This document shows positions 23,251-35,100 of a DNA stretch of 64,000 bases, one piece after another. Every line of letters starts with the position of its first letter. Positions within the stretch are counted from its first letter, which is position 1. The stretch covers positions 911,529,009 to 911,593,008 of the forward strand of contig NC_081414.1 of NCBI RefSeq assembly GCF_030272615.1, in the 5' to 3' direction. The position numbers were made by a program, and so were the translations under genes. Source of the stretch: Cryptomeria japonica (taxonomy: Eukaryota > Streptophyta > Pinopsida > Cupressales > Cupressaceae). Below the pieces are notes generated by a model. It saw only the letters and a program-made list of their open reading frames with translations. It was not told the DNA's origin and did not search any database.

Positions 23251-24911
23251 GATCTGCAATAACTTGCCCCTTGATAGCCTTGCGGTCCACATACTCTATA
23301 TCAAATTCATTCAAGATCATCACCCATTTGGCCAAGCGGCTTGTTAATGCTACCTTGCTAAGTAGATATTTGAGTGGATTGATTTTGGCAATGAGTTGTA
23401 CCTTGTGTGTTAACATCTAGTGCCTCAATTTGGTGGCTTCCAAGATAACTGCTAGGCAAGCTCGCTCATTAGGTGTGTAATTGAGTTCATAGCCTACCAA
23501 TGTGTGAGAGATATAGTATACAACACACTTTTCCTTCTGCATTGTTTTGTGCAAGCAGTACTCCTAATGTCGTATTTGTAGTTGAAATATATAGAAATAG
23601 AGGTCTACTTGGATCTGGTGGGATCAACAATGGTGTATTCATGAGGTAGTCTTTAAGAATTTGGAATGCTTGCTAGCACTTTTTATCCCATTGAAAGTGG
23701 ATATTTTTATGTAATAGATGCGTGAAGGGATGACACTTATCAACCAATTGCGCAATGAATCTCTAAATTGATTGTAGCCACCATTGTAGTTTCCTTAACT
23801 GACTGATGTTCTTGGGAGGTGGCATGTCCATGATTGCTTTGACTTTCGTCAGATCTAATTCAATGCCTTTTCTTGAGATACTGTAGCCTAGGAGCTTCCC
23901 AGAGGTTACCCTGAAGACACATTTCTTGGGATTAAGACGGACATGATATTGCTCTAATCTGTCAAAGATTTGACCGAGTATTTCCAGATGACCCTCTCTT
24001 GTTAATGATTTAGTGAGTAAATCATCGACATAATAGTCCATTATGGTGTGTGTCATATCATGAAAGATGGTAGTCATATCTCTTTGATAGGTTGCCCCTA
24101 TATTCTTTAGACCAAATGGCATCACATTCCAATAGTAGGTTTCCCATGGGCATGTGAAAGTAGTTTTATGTTGATCCTCTGGAGCAATTTTGATTTGGTT
24201 GTACCCTGAAAAGCCATCCATAAGAGAAAGCATTGCATGACCCGTTGTTAGATCGACAATAATGTTGATTTTGGGTAAGGGGAAGTCATCTTTAGGGCAT
24301 GCCTTGTTCAAATCTCTGAAGTCTATACAGATACGGATGCCCCCATTAGGCTTACCGACAGGTACAATGTTGGAGATCCAATCTGCATAATCAATTGGTC
24401 GGATGAAACCAACATTTAAGAGATTTTTGAGTTCTACCTTGACAAGAACAACAATTTGTGGGTGCATGTTTCTAAGATTTTGTTTTACAAGTTTAGCTCC
24501 TTCTACCATGGTTAGGTGATGCATGACCAAATCAGGATCTAAGCCAGACATGTTTGCATAACACCATGTGAAGTTGATTTGATGCTTCTGGAAGAATTCC
24601 ACAAACTTTGGTTGTTCCTCTAGAGTTAGCAGACATGCCAAATGTATTTGGTGAGGAGTATCAGGGGTCCCCACATTGAATTCTTTTGTTTCTTTGATTA
24701 GGATCGTCGATCTCTCCTGATTTGTACTAGAGGGGAGGATGTCAAACCTTTCATCCATAGGCGCCTCGGAGAGGTTTTCACCTTTGGATACACTCTTTAT
24801 TTTTACTTTTTTGGGATCAACAAGTGCCACAGTGTGGTTTTCACTAGAAGATCCATGTTTTATTGTGATGTTTTTGCAACTGAAAGGTTTGGCATCTACC
24901 CCAAAGTACAT
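23251..24911 (-). pseudogene. TE2 reverse transcriptase and RNase H
   Basis: RT is readable from 24911 to 23763: GFIRPIDYADWISNIVPVGK, IRICIDFRDLNKACPKDDFP, LSLMDGFSGYNQIKIAP, MPFGLKNIGATYQRDM and catalytic YVDD (DYYVDDLLTKS, near 24020). RNase H follows in another register around 23690-23280, with SHTLVGYELNYTPNERACLA and AKWVMILNEFDIEYVDRKAI. Several stops. Confidence 0.82.
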
Positions 24912-25117
24912 TGCGCTATTAATTTCGATGTCAAAGCCATCTTTATTATCCCCGCTTGGTATGTTATCCCGTATTTCTAAAAATTTGATAAGCGCCTCAT
25001 CGTTTTGGAAGTGATCAAGACATGAGGGATTTGGCTAGTTCCAGTCGATGAATTTGGGGTGGATGATAGGAATGACCTCATCGATTAGGTTGAGTTCAGA
25101 GGAGGCGTTAGTGAGGG
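24912..25117 (-). other. TE2 linker before RT
   Basis: Part of the decayed polyprotein; Asp/Asn-rich, no domain seen. Confidence 0.4.
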
Positions 25118-25741
25118 TTAATATAGAGGAGTGAAGTTCATCGATGGTACTCTCCTTGTCAGGTTCTGGTCTTGGATTTGATGTAGGGCCTGTGGAGTTG
25201 CTTCTTGCTCATGAAACCAAAAGGTTTTTATCCATGCCTCTCCATAAACTGAGATATCTTTACGAGGTGGTGGAGACAATGTGTCTTCCTCATCTAAAGT
25301 ATTTAGATTCACTGAATCAAATTCCCACTCATGTGAGTCTGTGTTTGAATCACTCTCTAACATCCGATTACTATACCAGGTTAGGATGTCTTTTGAATGG
25401 AAGAGTGTATTGGTTACGGGTTTGTGCTCTTTTGGAGATGGGATTGTTGGTAGGATTATTGGTGTTGTTGATCCTGCTACTAGGAGTATCGGTGTTGTTA
25501 GTGCAGTTGGTGCTACTGATGCTACTGATGGGATTATTAGTGTTGATGTTGTTGTTGGGATTATTGGTGTTGTTGGTACAGTTGGTGCTATGGCTACTAC
25601 TGATGGGATTAGTGGTACCATAGATGTTGATGATGACTTTGATGCTACTGAGGGTATTATCAGCTTTGTTGGTGCAGTGGGTTTTGTTGGTGTCGTGGAG
25701 ATAATCAAGGATGGCCTTCTTGGAGTAACTGGTTGATACAT
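25118..25741 (-). pseudogene. TE2 Thr/Pro/Ser-rich linker between protease and RT
   Basis: 207 open codons. Residues about 10-95 repeat the theme TTPIIPTT / APTVPTTP, made by drifting GTT/GGT-type triplet repeats at 25440-25710. The second half is acidic and normal-looking. Likely an unstructured spacer. Confidence 0.5.
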
Positions 25742-26239
25742 GGGTTTGTTGGGATTACTTTGAATCTGAGCTTAGGAAGAGATTCCTTTTGAAAACCTAC
25801 TCTAGTTTTATCTTTGGGTTTCAACTTAGGTTGCAAGGGCCTGTGTCATCCTTGTTTGCAATGTCCCAAAACACTCTGGCCATCATAGCCCATTCTTTGC
25901 ACGATAGTGAGGCCTTTGCCATATTTATCAATGGGAAGATTAGCCTGTGGGATTTCTGTGTTGGTAGGGTCTTTGTAGATCCATTATGCCAGGTCCTCAT
26001 CTCTTGTTTCCTCTTCTTGACTTTTACCAAGTATGAATTGTGCCAAAGTGCATGCTTTCTTAGCTAGTGGTGGTTGAAGAAAATTTTGAGGCTTGCCATG
26101 AGTTATATGGGAGGTGGGTAATTGTCCAACACAAAAGAGTTGGCTAAGATTATATTCCCTAGGACCTTCCTTAGTCATTTTTATTTTCAACTTCTCTTGC
26201 TTTGGTATAGGGGTGATTGAGTTGGAAAGAGAGCTTGGA

Positions 26240-26700
26240 CTAATATGATGTGGAAGGGATAGCTTTTCTATTGTTAGGTACTGTAATCTCTGGCTGATGG
26301 TTAATATTGTTACAATATGTAAATGGATTTGCATCACCAAGGATGGTGATTTCTACACCGTTATGGGGAAACTTGATACATTGATGATATGTGGATGGAA
26401 CGACTTGCATGGCATGTATCCAAGGTATTCTTAACAAAAGATTATATGGTAAAGTAAGGTCCAGAACTTGGCAAACAATATGCTTCACCACTGGCCCCAC
26501 TCTGATAGGTAATACAATAGCTCCTTTGGAAGAATGCTTTGCATCATCATAGGCCTTAATGGTTATCTTTTTGTTCGGATCCACTGATTCTACCTCATAT
26601 CCCAATGTTGTGACCAACTGCAAGGTGCATATGTTCAAGTCGGCTTAGTTGTCAATCAACACTCACTTGATTCTGTGTTGGTTTACAAATCCTTCAATGT
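26240..26700 (-). pseudogene. TE2 aspartic protease
   Basis: From 26638: LGYEVESVDPNKKITIKAYD, ending LPYNLLLRIPWIHAMQVVPS. This matches the TE5 protease region (YNLLLGRPWIHSMQAVPST). The active-site loop lies just upstream, near 26660; it reads VLIDN, stop, ADLN, so the Gly after Asp-Asn has become a nonsense codon. Confidence 0.72.
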
Positions 26701-26863
26701 CAAGGGATGTGTTATGTGGTTGTTGGAATGAAGCGTTATCACTTTCAGAAAAAGTGAGTCATGATGATGACCTGAGGCTGCCAACCATGGCTTGAAATTT
26801 ATCTGTGTTGAGGTTGGCAAGGACTAATGCTTCTTGGAGAGCTTGATCCAAGATTGTTTTGTG

Positions 26864-27750
26864 TCAGGGGGATAAGCACAAAAGCTCTAATATGGGTATG
26901 AGTGCAGGCATTTTATCCAATTGTTCCACAAGATTATATTGCTTGGGCAGGGGTGTCGTTTCTTGTGGTGCTGCTCGAATGGTAATTTTTCTACAATGAG
27001 TAACAACATTGCATGCAGGATTTGGATCTTTGATGGTGAGGGTTGCAACTTGTTCATCAGCGTCATAGAGCTGATTCACAGTATAATTATAGGCAACTTG
27101 TGTATAATTAGTTGTAGTATTTGTGTTTCGCCCGACGGTGGAAGGACCCCTGTGATCATGTGATGGAAGTGAATTATTGAACATTAGATGATCGTCATTG
27201 GATGTTTTAGGGCCATTTCCTTCGATTTCAATTTCTCCTCTGTCAATAAGATCTTGAACAAGATCTTTTAGTTGATGGCAATTGCTCATCTTATGTCCTT
27301 TTCCCTGGTGGAATTCACAATGTGCATTATCTTTCCACCATGGAGGTTTGACCTGAGGTTCATAGTTAGATGTTTTCGGTAAGGTCACAAGATTAGAAGA
27401 GACCAATTGATGCAATATTGTTTTGATGGGTTCCCCTAAGGGTGTGTATGTGCATTTTGGTTTGTAGTTATGTTGTCATTGTCTTGGTTCTTCTTGCAGT
27501 GCATTGCGACCTTGATTTGGTGGATGAGTGATGGTGTTGCTTTTAGGAGGGGGATTTTTCCCTACAAACCTGACCATAGGTTGTGCAATTTTTACGATCC
27601 TTCCATCTAGTATCCCATCATTGACAATGTTCTTGTTCTTGTTCCAGAAATTGGGTTTATCACTATTATAACATGGACGAGGACCATCTTTGGGTTCATT
27701 GTAGATTTTGATAAGTCCCTTTTTGATAAGGGATCATTCACATTTTAATC
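26864..27750 (-). pseudogene. TE2 gag, C-terminal half
   Basis: 27415-26864 is open (183 codons), with the CHHC knuckle CEFHQGKGHKMSNC followed by LKDLVQDLIDRGEIEIEG, the standard end of Tat gag. Upstream to 27750 the frame continues with stops and reads NEPKDGPRPC. TE4 splits gag at 27751-27755/44471-44475. Confidence 0.75.
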
Positions 27751-27755
27751 CTAAG

Positions 27756-28204
27756 TGCGAGATTTTGCCAAGATCAAGAGCTCAATGAAATGTACAAAAT
27801 AGAGACACAATATAGGACAAGAATAAACTGTATTCTCATCAATAGAAAATGATCAATAATCAAATTACATACAATGTAGATGAGCTTGCTTATATAGGCA
27901 AGGCTAGGGATATGTGAGCACACAAACATGACATGTGGCTCAATAAGAAACAAGGGTAGGTAGGAAATAGGTGTGGGTAGGTAGGAGAAATAATATAATA
28001 GTCCACATGAGGTGGATCACCCACTGAATGTGGAGTGCAACAACAAGATCAACACCATAAAAGGTGGAATTTCTCCTACACACACTATCCCAATGTGGCA
28101 CAAACACCCAAGTGTCTCATACCCAAACTACTATGAAATGCATTTCCTAAGTAAATTTAAGTAAGTGTAATAATATCCAAGATGAATAATTATTTACACC
28201 AACA
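27756..28204 (-). repeat. TE4 3' LTR
   Basis: TG...CA ends (TGTTGGTGTAAATAATT in element sense). TATA box in element sense at 27896-27889 (CTATATAAG). Confidence 0.93.
27889..27897 (-). promoter_or_regulatory. TATA box of TE4 LTR
   Basis: Minus strand CTATATAAG; its counterpart at 44155-44162 is TTATATAAG. About 310 bp from the LTR start. Confidence 0.6.
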
Positions 28205-28214
28205 CCCCTCTTAA
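28205..28214 (-). promoter_or_regulatory. TE4 polypurine tract
   Basis: Minus strand TTAAGAGGGG ends exactly at the LTR start. Confidence 0.8.
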
Positions 28215-29088
28215 GTGCAACTTAGGGGAATGCACTTAAGTCGACAATGCAACTAAGCAATGCAAGATGGGTCCCGGCTACGAGGCCATGTTAGGTACCC
28301 ATGTACAAATGCAAATGCATGCAAACCAATGCAATGAAATCTCTCACAAAGTGGGGAAAGAGAGAAAAACCCAATGGGAAAAAACCCTCCCCCAAAAGAG
28401 AGATGAAAAACATACAAGAGAACTCTCATAGAAGTATGTGAAGGACAAAACCCCATGTGAGGAAAAATTCCCCCCCATATGAGAGAAGAAGAGAAGCTAG
28501 GAAGCCCCCCCTAATGTGGAATCTGCACCAATGATAGAAGCTCAATGTATGAAGAAACTGCTCCATGAATGTCGAACAACATTCCTCCCCTTAGGAAGAA
28601 ACAAAACCAAAGGTGTATCCATGAAGTCTCCCCAATCATGAAGGGAAGATGTATGAAGAAAACTCATGATGAAAGGAATCTCTGAAAAACTGCTCAAGTG
28701 TCCCCATGTCGATGCTAAAAGATACCCCCTCCAAAGGTGGTAAACTGTGCCACACTGCTGAAAAAGGCACTCCAAGATCTAGTGGAGATGGATGTAGAAC
28801 ATGTCCCAAAGACTCACATGTCTCCTCAAAACATAAAGAGACCTCCTCCAACTGCTGTACATAAGTATCCACAATCATGTCATCCTCGAAAGAATGATCA
28901 TGTAGAGAATGAACAAGAGGGTCAGAGTGTGCCCTCGCAACAATCGAAGAAGGATCACCTTCATCAAAGAGAAGATGAATGTCATCAATGATGTCTCCCA
29001 AATCTGCAATGTAGGATTCCACAAACAAACTAGCAATGTCTGTCAAGTAATCATCCCATGAATCTGAAGCTGGAAGACAATGAATATC
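28215..29088 (-). pseudogene. TE4 region replacing pol (acidic reading frame)
   Basis: The gag-protease frame ends at TAG (29089-29091) and stays open in the same frame from 29046 to 28636. That stretch encodes about 137 residues rich in Asp, Glu, Ser, His and Phe (for example LGDIIDDIHLLFDEGDPSS). No similarity recognised to integrase or RT. 28215-28635 is non-coding. A copia element normally has about 3 kb of integrase-RT-RNase H here. Confidence 0.5.
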
Positions 29089-30373
29089 CTACTGCACTGA
29101 ATCACATGAAGGCAAAACTGTCGCACTATCTGCATCATCAGATGCAATAGGTGATATGATATCAATATAAGGAGATGAAATACAAGACTCAAGAACGGGT
29201 TCACATGTGAGAATCCCCATGTTCAAGTGTCCAAAGTTCTCCGCAAAAACTGAACCATCACAAGAAGTGTGATCAACATGTGTAGAATCATCAAATGTGA
29301 AATCATCATCATCAACAAAATCTGAAAAGGAGTATATCCGAGATGCATGATCAACCACCCTAGTCGCAATGATAGCTCTAGTCTCCAAGTCTCTAATGAA
29401 AACTGAGTCAGGTGTGAACTCCACAACTCTCTTAGTTGCGCCATGTGTGATTTGATAGATAGAAAGAAGATTGTTTGTCAAGTGGGGTACACACAACACA
29501 TCATTGAAGGAGTTATCCCCAATGTCAATAGATCCTTTCCCAATCACATCCATGTATGTATGATTTCCCATCAAAATCTGTGGCATGGTGGAAGGCTCAA
29601 ATGTAGAGAACATAGACTGTGAAGATGCCATATGATGAGAAGCCCCTGAATCTAGAAGCCATCTCTTTGAATTATGACTAATAGTAGCACATAGAGCTTT
29701 TCCTTTTCTTGTTCCAAAAGAGTGAGTCTTCCCACTTGTAGAAGCCATGCATGCTTGCCCTTTTCCTTTTGAATGTGAGGAAGTGGAAGTTGATGAATCA
29801 TCCTTCTTGTAGACTTTAGGCAAATCAATGTTATGCTTTTTGATGATATGTGTGAGCTCATCAATCTTCTTAGAATGGCAATGATGCTCCTCATGACCAA
29901 TCTTTTTACAATAAGCACAAGTAGGTCTCTCCCTCTTTGGTGAATTATCTCTCTTGGAAGAGGATGAATCTCCTTGTTTTGGAGAAGATGGTGCTTTGTC
30001 CTTAGGCTTTGATTGCCATTTCTTCTTGTTTGAGTTGTCCTTTCCTTGATTTCCTTTGTTCCCTTGATTTGCCACTAATGCTTGAGACTTAGAAGCCTTA
30101 AGAATGCCCATGCTTATCAACTTAGTTTGTTCCATCATCAACATTTCATTGAAAGCATCAAATGTAGGCATTGTGTAGCTTGAACCCATTGTCATCCTAT
30201 GGGTTTGGAAACTAGAAACAAATGCTGCATATTCTTGTGGAAGCTTGCCTATCAAGTTGAATATCAATTGAGTATCCTTCTTATCAATGCCACAATCTTT
30301 GAGTTGTGCCCTCAACTCATTTGCCTTAGTGACATAATCTTGTATAGTATCAAAGTTCTTGGGATCTAACATG
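29089..30373 (-). pseudogene. TE4 gag (C-terminal part) and protease
   Basis: One open frame. Gag of the copia UBN2 type: DYVTKANELRAQLKDCGI, IGKLPQEYAAFVSSF, then a Lys/Ser/Pro-rich linker and a CCHC knuckle CAYCKKIGHEEHHC (Cx2Cx4Hx4C). The protease has WLLDSGASHHM with intact D-S-G, then VLCVPHLTNNLLS. A remnant of the pre-integrase motif (FGHLNMGIL) follows, then the sequence departs from copia. About ten codons read at the upstream end belong to TE5's border. Gag continues at 42425-42102 on the far side of TE5, in frame when TE5 is ignored. Confidence 0.88.
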
Positions 30374-30378
30374 GTGAG

Positions 30379-32004
30379 TGTAACGTCATAAATTGTACGC
30401 ACTTGTTAAAGCAGTATAATTTAACACCTAGTTTAGCACCCGCCTTGGCGCAGTTGCATTTTGCATTGCATTTCCCCTTTAGCACTTAATTAATCAAATT
30501 AATTAGGTCTAAAGGTTCTATTTCATCATTTTCCACATCATAAAGTCGGGCCCTTTCATTAAAGCGTGCCCCTTTCATTTTATTCTTCCAATACATCACT
30601 TAATCAAAAACCCTAATTAAGCCCTATTATGAGCTTGGGGGCTTGATTTTGGGGGTCAAAACATCTCGAAATCACCTATAACTTCGGGATTCTCTCTAAA
30701 ATCATCATATCTGACGGCCCTGAAAATTTGGTGAAAAGTTGTCGAGACCATGGCACCCGGAGTGCACACGGTCCCGGACATTTTTCCCGAAATTTTAGGA
30801 GCGCGATCCAATCATAAAATAAAGCTTAACCCCAAGAAATTGGCGGGATATTCAATCTCTAGGTCGGCCAAAAGACGAAATTACGACCTAGGGTTTCATA
30901 CATAAGAGCTCTCTTTCTTCATTTGAAGGGATCCGAATTTTGTTTTCAGGAACCTCATATGCAGCGAAAGAGCAGATCTTTGAAGACTTCAACAACTTTC
31001 AACATCCCTCTATCAAGCATTTATCAATTCCATTCATCCATTTAGGGCTTGGAAGACATTGAAGAACAATAAGAGATTACCGATTGAAGATTGGCTTGTA
31101 CCTCTCCCTTGGGGGTTGGGTATGATTTCATGTTGTTTTCATGTCTTTGCATAAGCTTCAATATCTCATTTATTCATGCTTTAGATCACTTTGCATCTCG
31201 ATTTAAAGCATTTACATTATCATTAAAAAGCAATTAGGGTTTACTTTCTAGGTTGCTCTAGTTTGCTTACTTGCATTTTAGATCTTGCACACACACAAGG
31301 TCTGCACACACATTACTTTTACAATACAACTTGGCTATTCGTGGAGGTGGAAATCATCGAAGCGGGGGTTTGACTAAGGCAAAACCCTATATAGCTGCCC
31401 AAACACCTTTTTCAGATATAAGTGCAGGTTTCGAGACTCAGACGACGCCGCAAGTTGCAGATCCGAAAAAAGTAGGTCAAGAAAGCACCCCACATCAAAT
31501 TGCAGAGCAGAACACCAGGACAGGGGCATGGGGTGCCCTGGTCCTTGGGACAGAGGCGCTGGGCGCCCTGGTCCTCCTGACAGACAGCATTTCAGACAGT
31601 TTCCCGAGTGCAAAACAGCAGTTTCAGGTGCAGTTTCCGGTGCAGAATCAGGACAGTGGCGCCCGCGCCCCCGTCCCGAACATTTCCACTTAGATTTTGA
31701 CTCCGGGTATGCATTTTCATTCTTGTCTTATCCTTGTGTTTACAGCTTTCCATTGTTTAAGTTCAATTCTGCAATCTTGTTATTAGTTCATACTTGCATT
31801 CTAGGGTTAGGAATTGAACTTGTATAATCTTACCTTTCAATTACAACAAAGGAATAGAAACCCTAATAGGTAGCCCGTGGCTCTCTCTTTCACAAAAAGA
31901 AGTAGCCAATTGTGTGATACCTCTAGGCTCTTTCGTATTCCGTAATGTGTGTCAAAAGGTAGGATTAGGGCATGATAACCTAGTCTCGCTTTTTCCCCCA
32001 CACA
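30379..32004 (+). repeat. TE5 5' LTR
   Basis: Over the shared 765 bp it differs from the 3' LTR at 20 sites by eye, 16 of them transitions. It has a GC-rich block (31520-31590) with GGGCGCCCTGGTCC twice, close in wording to the repeats at 40507-40590. The 423-nt open frame at 31271-31693 crosses this block and is not supported as a gene. Confidence 0.92.
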
Positions 32005-32007
32005 TTT

Positions 32008-32027
32008 TGGTGAACCTGACATGAATC
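32008..32027 (+). promoter_or_regulatory. TE5 primer binding site (tRNA-Trp)
   Basis: TGGTGAACCTGACATGAATC, three bases after the LTR. It equals the complement of the plant tRNA-Trp 3' end with two transitions, as recalled. The match stops after about 20 nt, unlike that of TE2. Confidence 0.7.
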
Positions 32028-32177
32028 TATCATTGCTTCTTCTTGCATTGCATTTGTTAGATCTAGATCTAGATTTAGTGTGTTTTCATTTCATTTTCAT
32101 TAAAAAAAAAAAAGAAAAAAAAAAGAGTGTGTTTCTTTGCATTGTGTGTTTAATTTTCATGCAACTTTCATTTCAAA
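32028..32177 (+). other. TE5 leader
   Basis: 150 bp, including an A-rich run (32101-32125). Non-coding. Confidence 0.5.
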
Positions 32178-35100
32178 ATGTCAGACTTTTATTTGCAAAA
32201 TGTTCATGCTTATGATGATTATTATGAGTATAGCCAAGATGAATTAGATGAAGCTTTAGATGAGTTTTTGAACCCTAGAGATGCCAAACCTTCATTTTAC
32301 CAAAAACTCATAAACCTTGTTACTATGCCATTTCGTTGTGATGAGAAAGATAAGTTGAATGAGTCCTCTCAAGGGTACATTCCTATCAACTCTTCCACTA
32401 AATCTAGTAACATGGTTGTTTTCAACAATCCCCTCTATGAGGAGATGTGTCCTTTTGAATCAAAAGATATACCTTTTAATAGATATGATCATGCTTTGTT
32501 GGATGATGCTCTTGATGACTTTGTGGCTTTATCGAAATCTTTAAACAAAAACAAAACCTCTAAATTGGTTAACATGATAAACTTGAATGAGCATAAAAAG
32601 CATCTCTTTGAAGTCCAAGGTGCTTATCCTTCTCCCACCTTTCAAGGTCCTAAATCACCTCTCCTTATTGTCCAAGGAGGGTATGATCCTGATTCTTTTC
32701 ATACTCCGAATAAACCAATCATCACTGTGCAAGGAAGAAAACCTATAAGTCCTTATAGTTATGCCAAGCAAATAACTAGAGAGAGTTATCATGCGGTTGC
32801 CCATACTTATCATACCAGAAATAATAGGCAGCCTAGTCCTCCTCCTGTTATTCCAGTTTCTCTTCCGAATCCTCGACCAATTCTTCCACAAGCTCCGTGT
32901 ATTTCACAAGTTCTTAGTAAGGAATATGATCTCATAGAACAACTTAAAGCTACCCCTGCTAAGATATCCCTTTGGGATTTGATTCAAAATTCTTCCGCTC
33001 ATCATGGAATGTTACAAGATGCCTTGAAAGATTTGAATGTTCCTCCACCGAATACATCTAGTAATATAGCATCTTTGGTTAACTCTGTGATGAATCCTAA
33101 AGCTCAAATTGTGTTTACCCAAGATGAATTGCCTACTAGTGAAATCCAACATCAATATGATCCCTTGATGATTGTGGTTATCATGAAAGACACTGCTATA
33201 AGACGAACACTAGTAGATAATGGCTCTGGTCTTAATGTGTGTAGCATTAATCTTTTGCATAAGATGAATGTGGATACATCCTTCATTGAGTCGGACTCTC
33301 ATCCTATTCGAGGCTTTGATAATGTGGCTAAAACTTCATTAGGTACTATCACCTTACCCATCACAGTGGGGCCTGTTACTTTGCCTACTCCTATCCATGT
33401 TATGTCGGGAAATTTAACATACAACTTGTTATTAGGGAGACCTTGGATTCACAGTATGCAAGCTGTCCCCTCTACATTGCACAGACAAGTTAAATTTATC
33501 TATAATAATAAGACATATACCTTGATAGGTGATACCAATTTTCAAGCTTGTTTGCAAACATCTACTTCCAAAGGGGGTGCCTCTAAGCCACCCTCGTCTA
33601 GTGATGACTCTTTAAATAAGATACCTATCGATGAGTCCTCGCTCTCTGATGATCAAAATTCTTTGGATGAGTCTGGAGCTCCTGAAGAAGACTCTTCTCG
33701 ACTTGAAACTACACATAAGAAGGATTTTGATCCTGAGAAAGTTCTCGCCGACGACGATTGGGGATCCCTTGATTTTAACCCTACCTTTGTAGGTGAATAT
33801 AAGGTTCCTTCTAGAGAGCTTAAAGTTGAAAAGAAGGAAGAAGCTAAAAATCAATCAACATTACCTGAACCTATGAGTAATAATTTTGTGGCTGCTTCTC
33901 AAACTTCTTCTCCCCGCACCTCTAATTCTGAAGAGTTTGATTCTTTGTCTTATGAAAAACCGCCTTCTCTTTTTGAAATGGCTGATCGTTATGGTTGTGG
34001 TTTTCGCATTTTTGCTAAGCATGGGTATCATGGAAATGGTTGTGGTGCTCACGAACAAGGAATAAAGGTTCCTCTAGAGAATAATCTTCACAACCATGCC
34101 TTTGGACTTGGCTATAATCCCTGTAAGCGCACTAAAGCTTCTAAGAGACCATGTATTAGTGTTAATACTATTTCTACATCTCTATCAATGCAACACCCCG
34201 AGTACATTGATGAGGATCCTTCGTGTGCTTGTGCTTTTGATGTTTTCCCTACCGATGATGCTTTAGCTGAATTTTTAGGAGCGTATGATACTCTTCCTCG
34301 TTATCATCACAATAGGGGACTCCCTTATTGTTTGAACACTGAAGCCTATTTTGGAAAAGAGACGGATAACGATGAGATTGTGAAAGAATTCCCTCAGCTA
34401 AAGGATACTCCTCAACAAAGTAATCTTCTCATAAGTGACACCACTAATGTTAAGATGGATCCTTGCAATGAAGAAAAAGTTATTAAAATTGGAAAATGTT
34501 TGGATGAAGAGGAACAAAAACAATATGAAGATTTATTGCATGAATTCCCCGAGATCTTTGCTTGGACATACTCTGACATGCCCGGCATAGATCCTAAGAT
34601 TGTTACTCATAATATTGTCTTAGTCCCTGATGCTAAGCCCGTGAAACAAAAGATTCGAAAAATGAATCCTAAGGTGGCTCTGCTTGTTAAGGCTGAGATT
34701 GAAAAATTATTGGAGGCTAGATTTATCCGCCCTATTGATTATTCCCCATGGATTTCAAATATTGTCGCTGTGGCTAAACCAGATAATAAAATAAGAATGT
34801 GTACCGATTTCTAAGATTTAAATAAGGCTTCTTTAAAAGATGATTTCCCTCTTCCAAACATTGACATGATAGTTGATTCTACGGCAGGACATGCCTTGTT
34901 ATCCTTCATGGATGGTTTTTCAGGATACAATCAAATTTTCATTAACCCTCAAGATCAATTCAAAACTGCTTTCACCACTCCTTGGGGTACATTTTGTTGG
35001 ATAATGATGCCTTTTGGACTTAAAAACGCCGGTGCAACTTATCAACGAGCGATGACCCTTATCTTTCACGATTACATGCATAAGATTCTAGAAGACTATG

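Noticed and set aside
25144..25736. Long plus-strand frames over the TE2 linker
   Set aside because: Shadows of the Thr/Pro/Ser-rich minus frame, produced by the triplet repeats.
31271..31827. Frames of 99-140 codons in the TE5 LTR
   Set aside because: Not open in the other LTR over the same span; low-complexity GC block; no domain.
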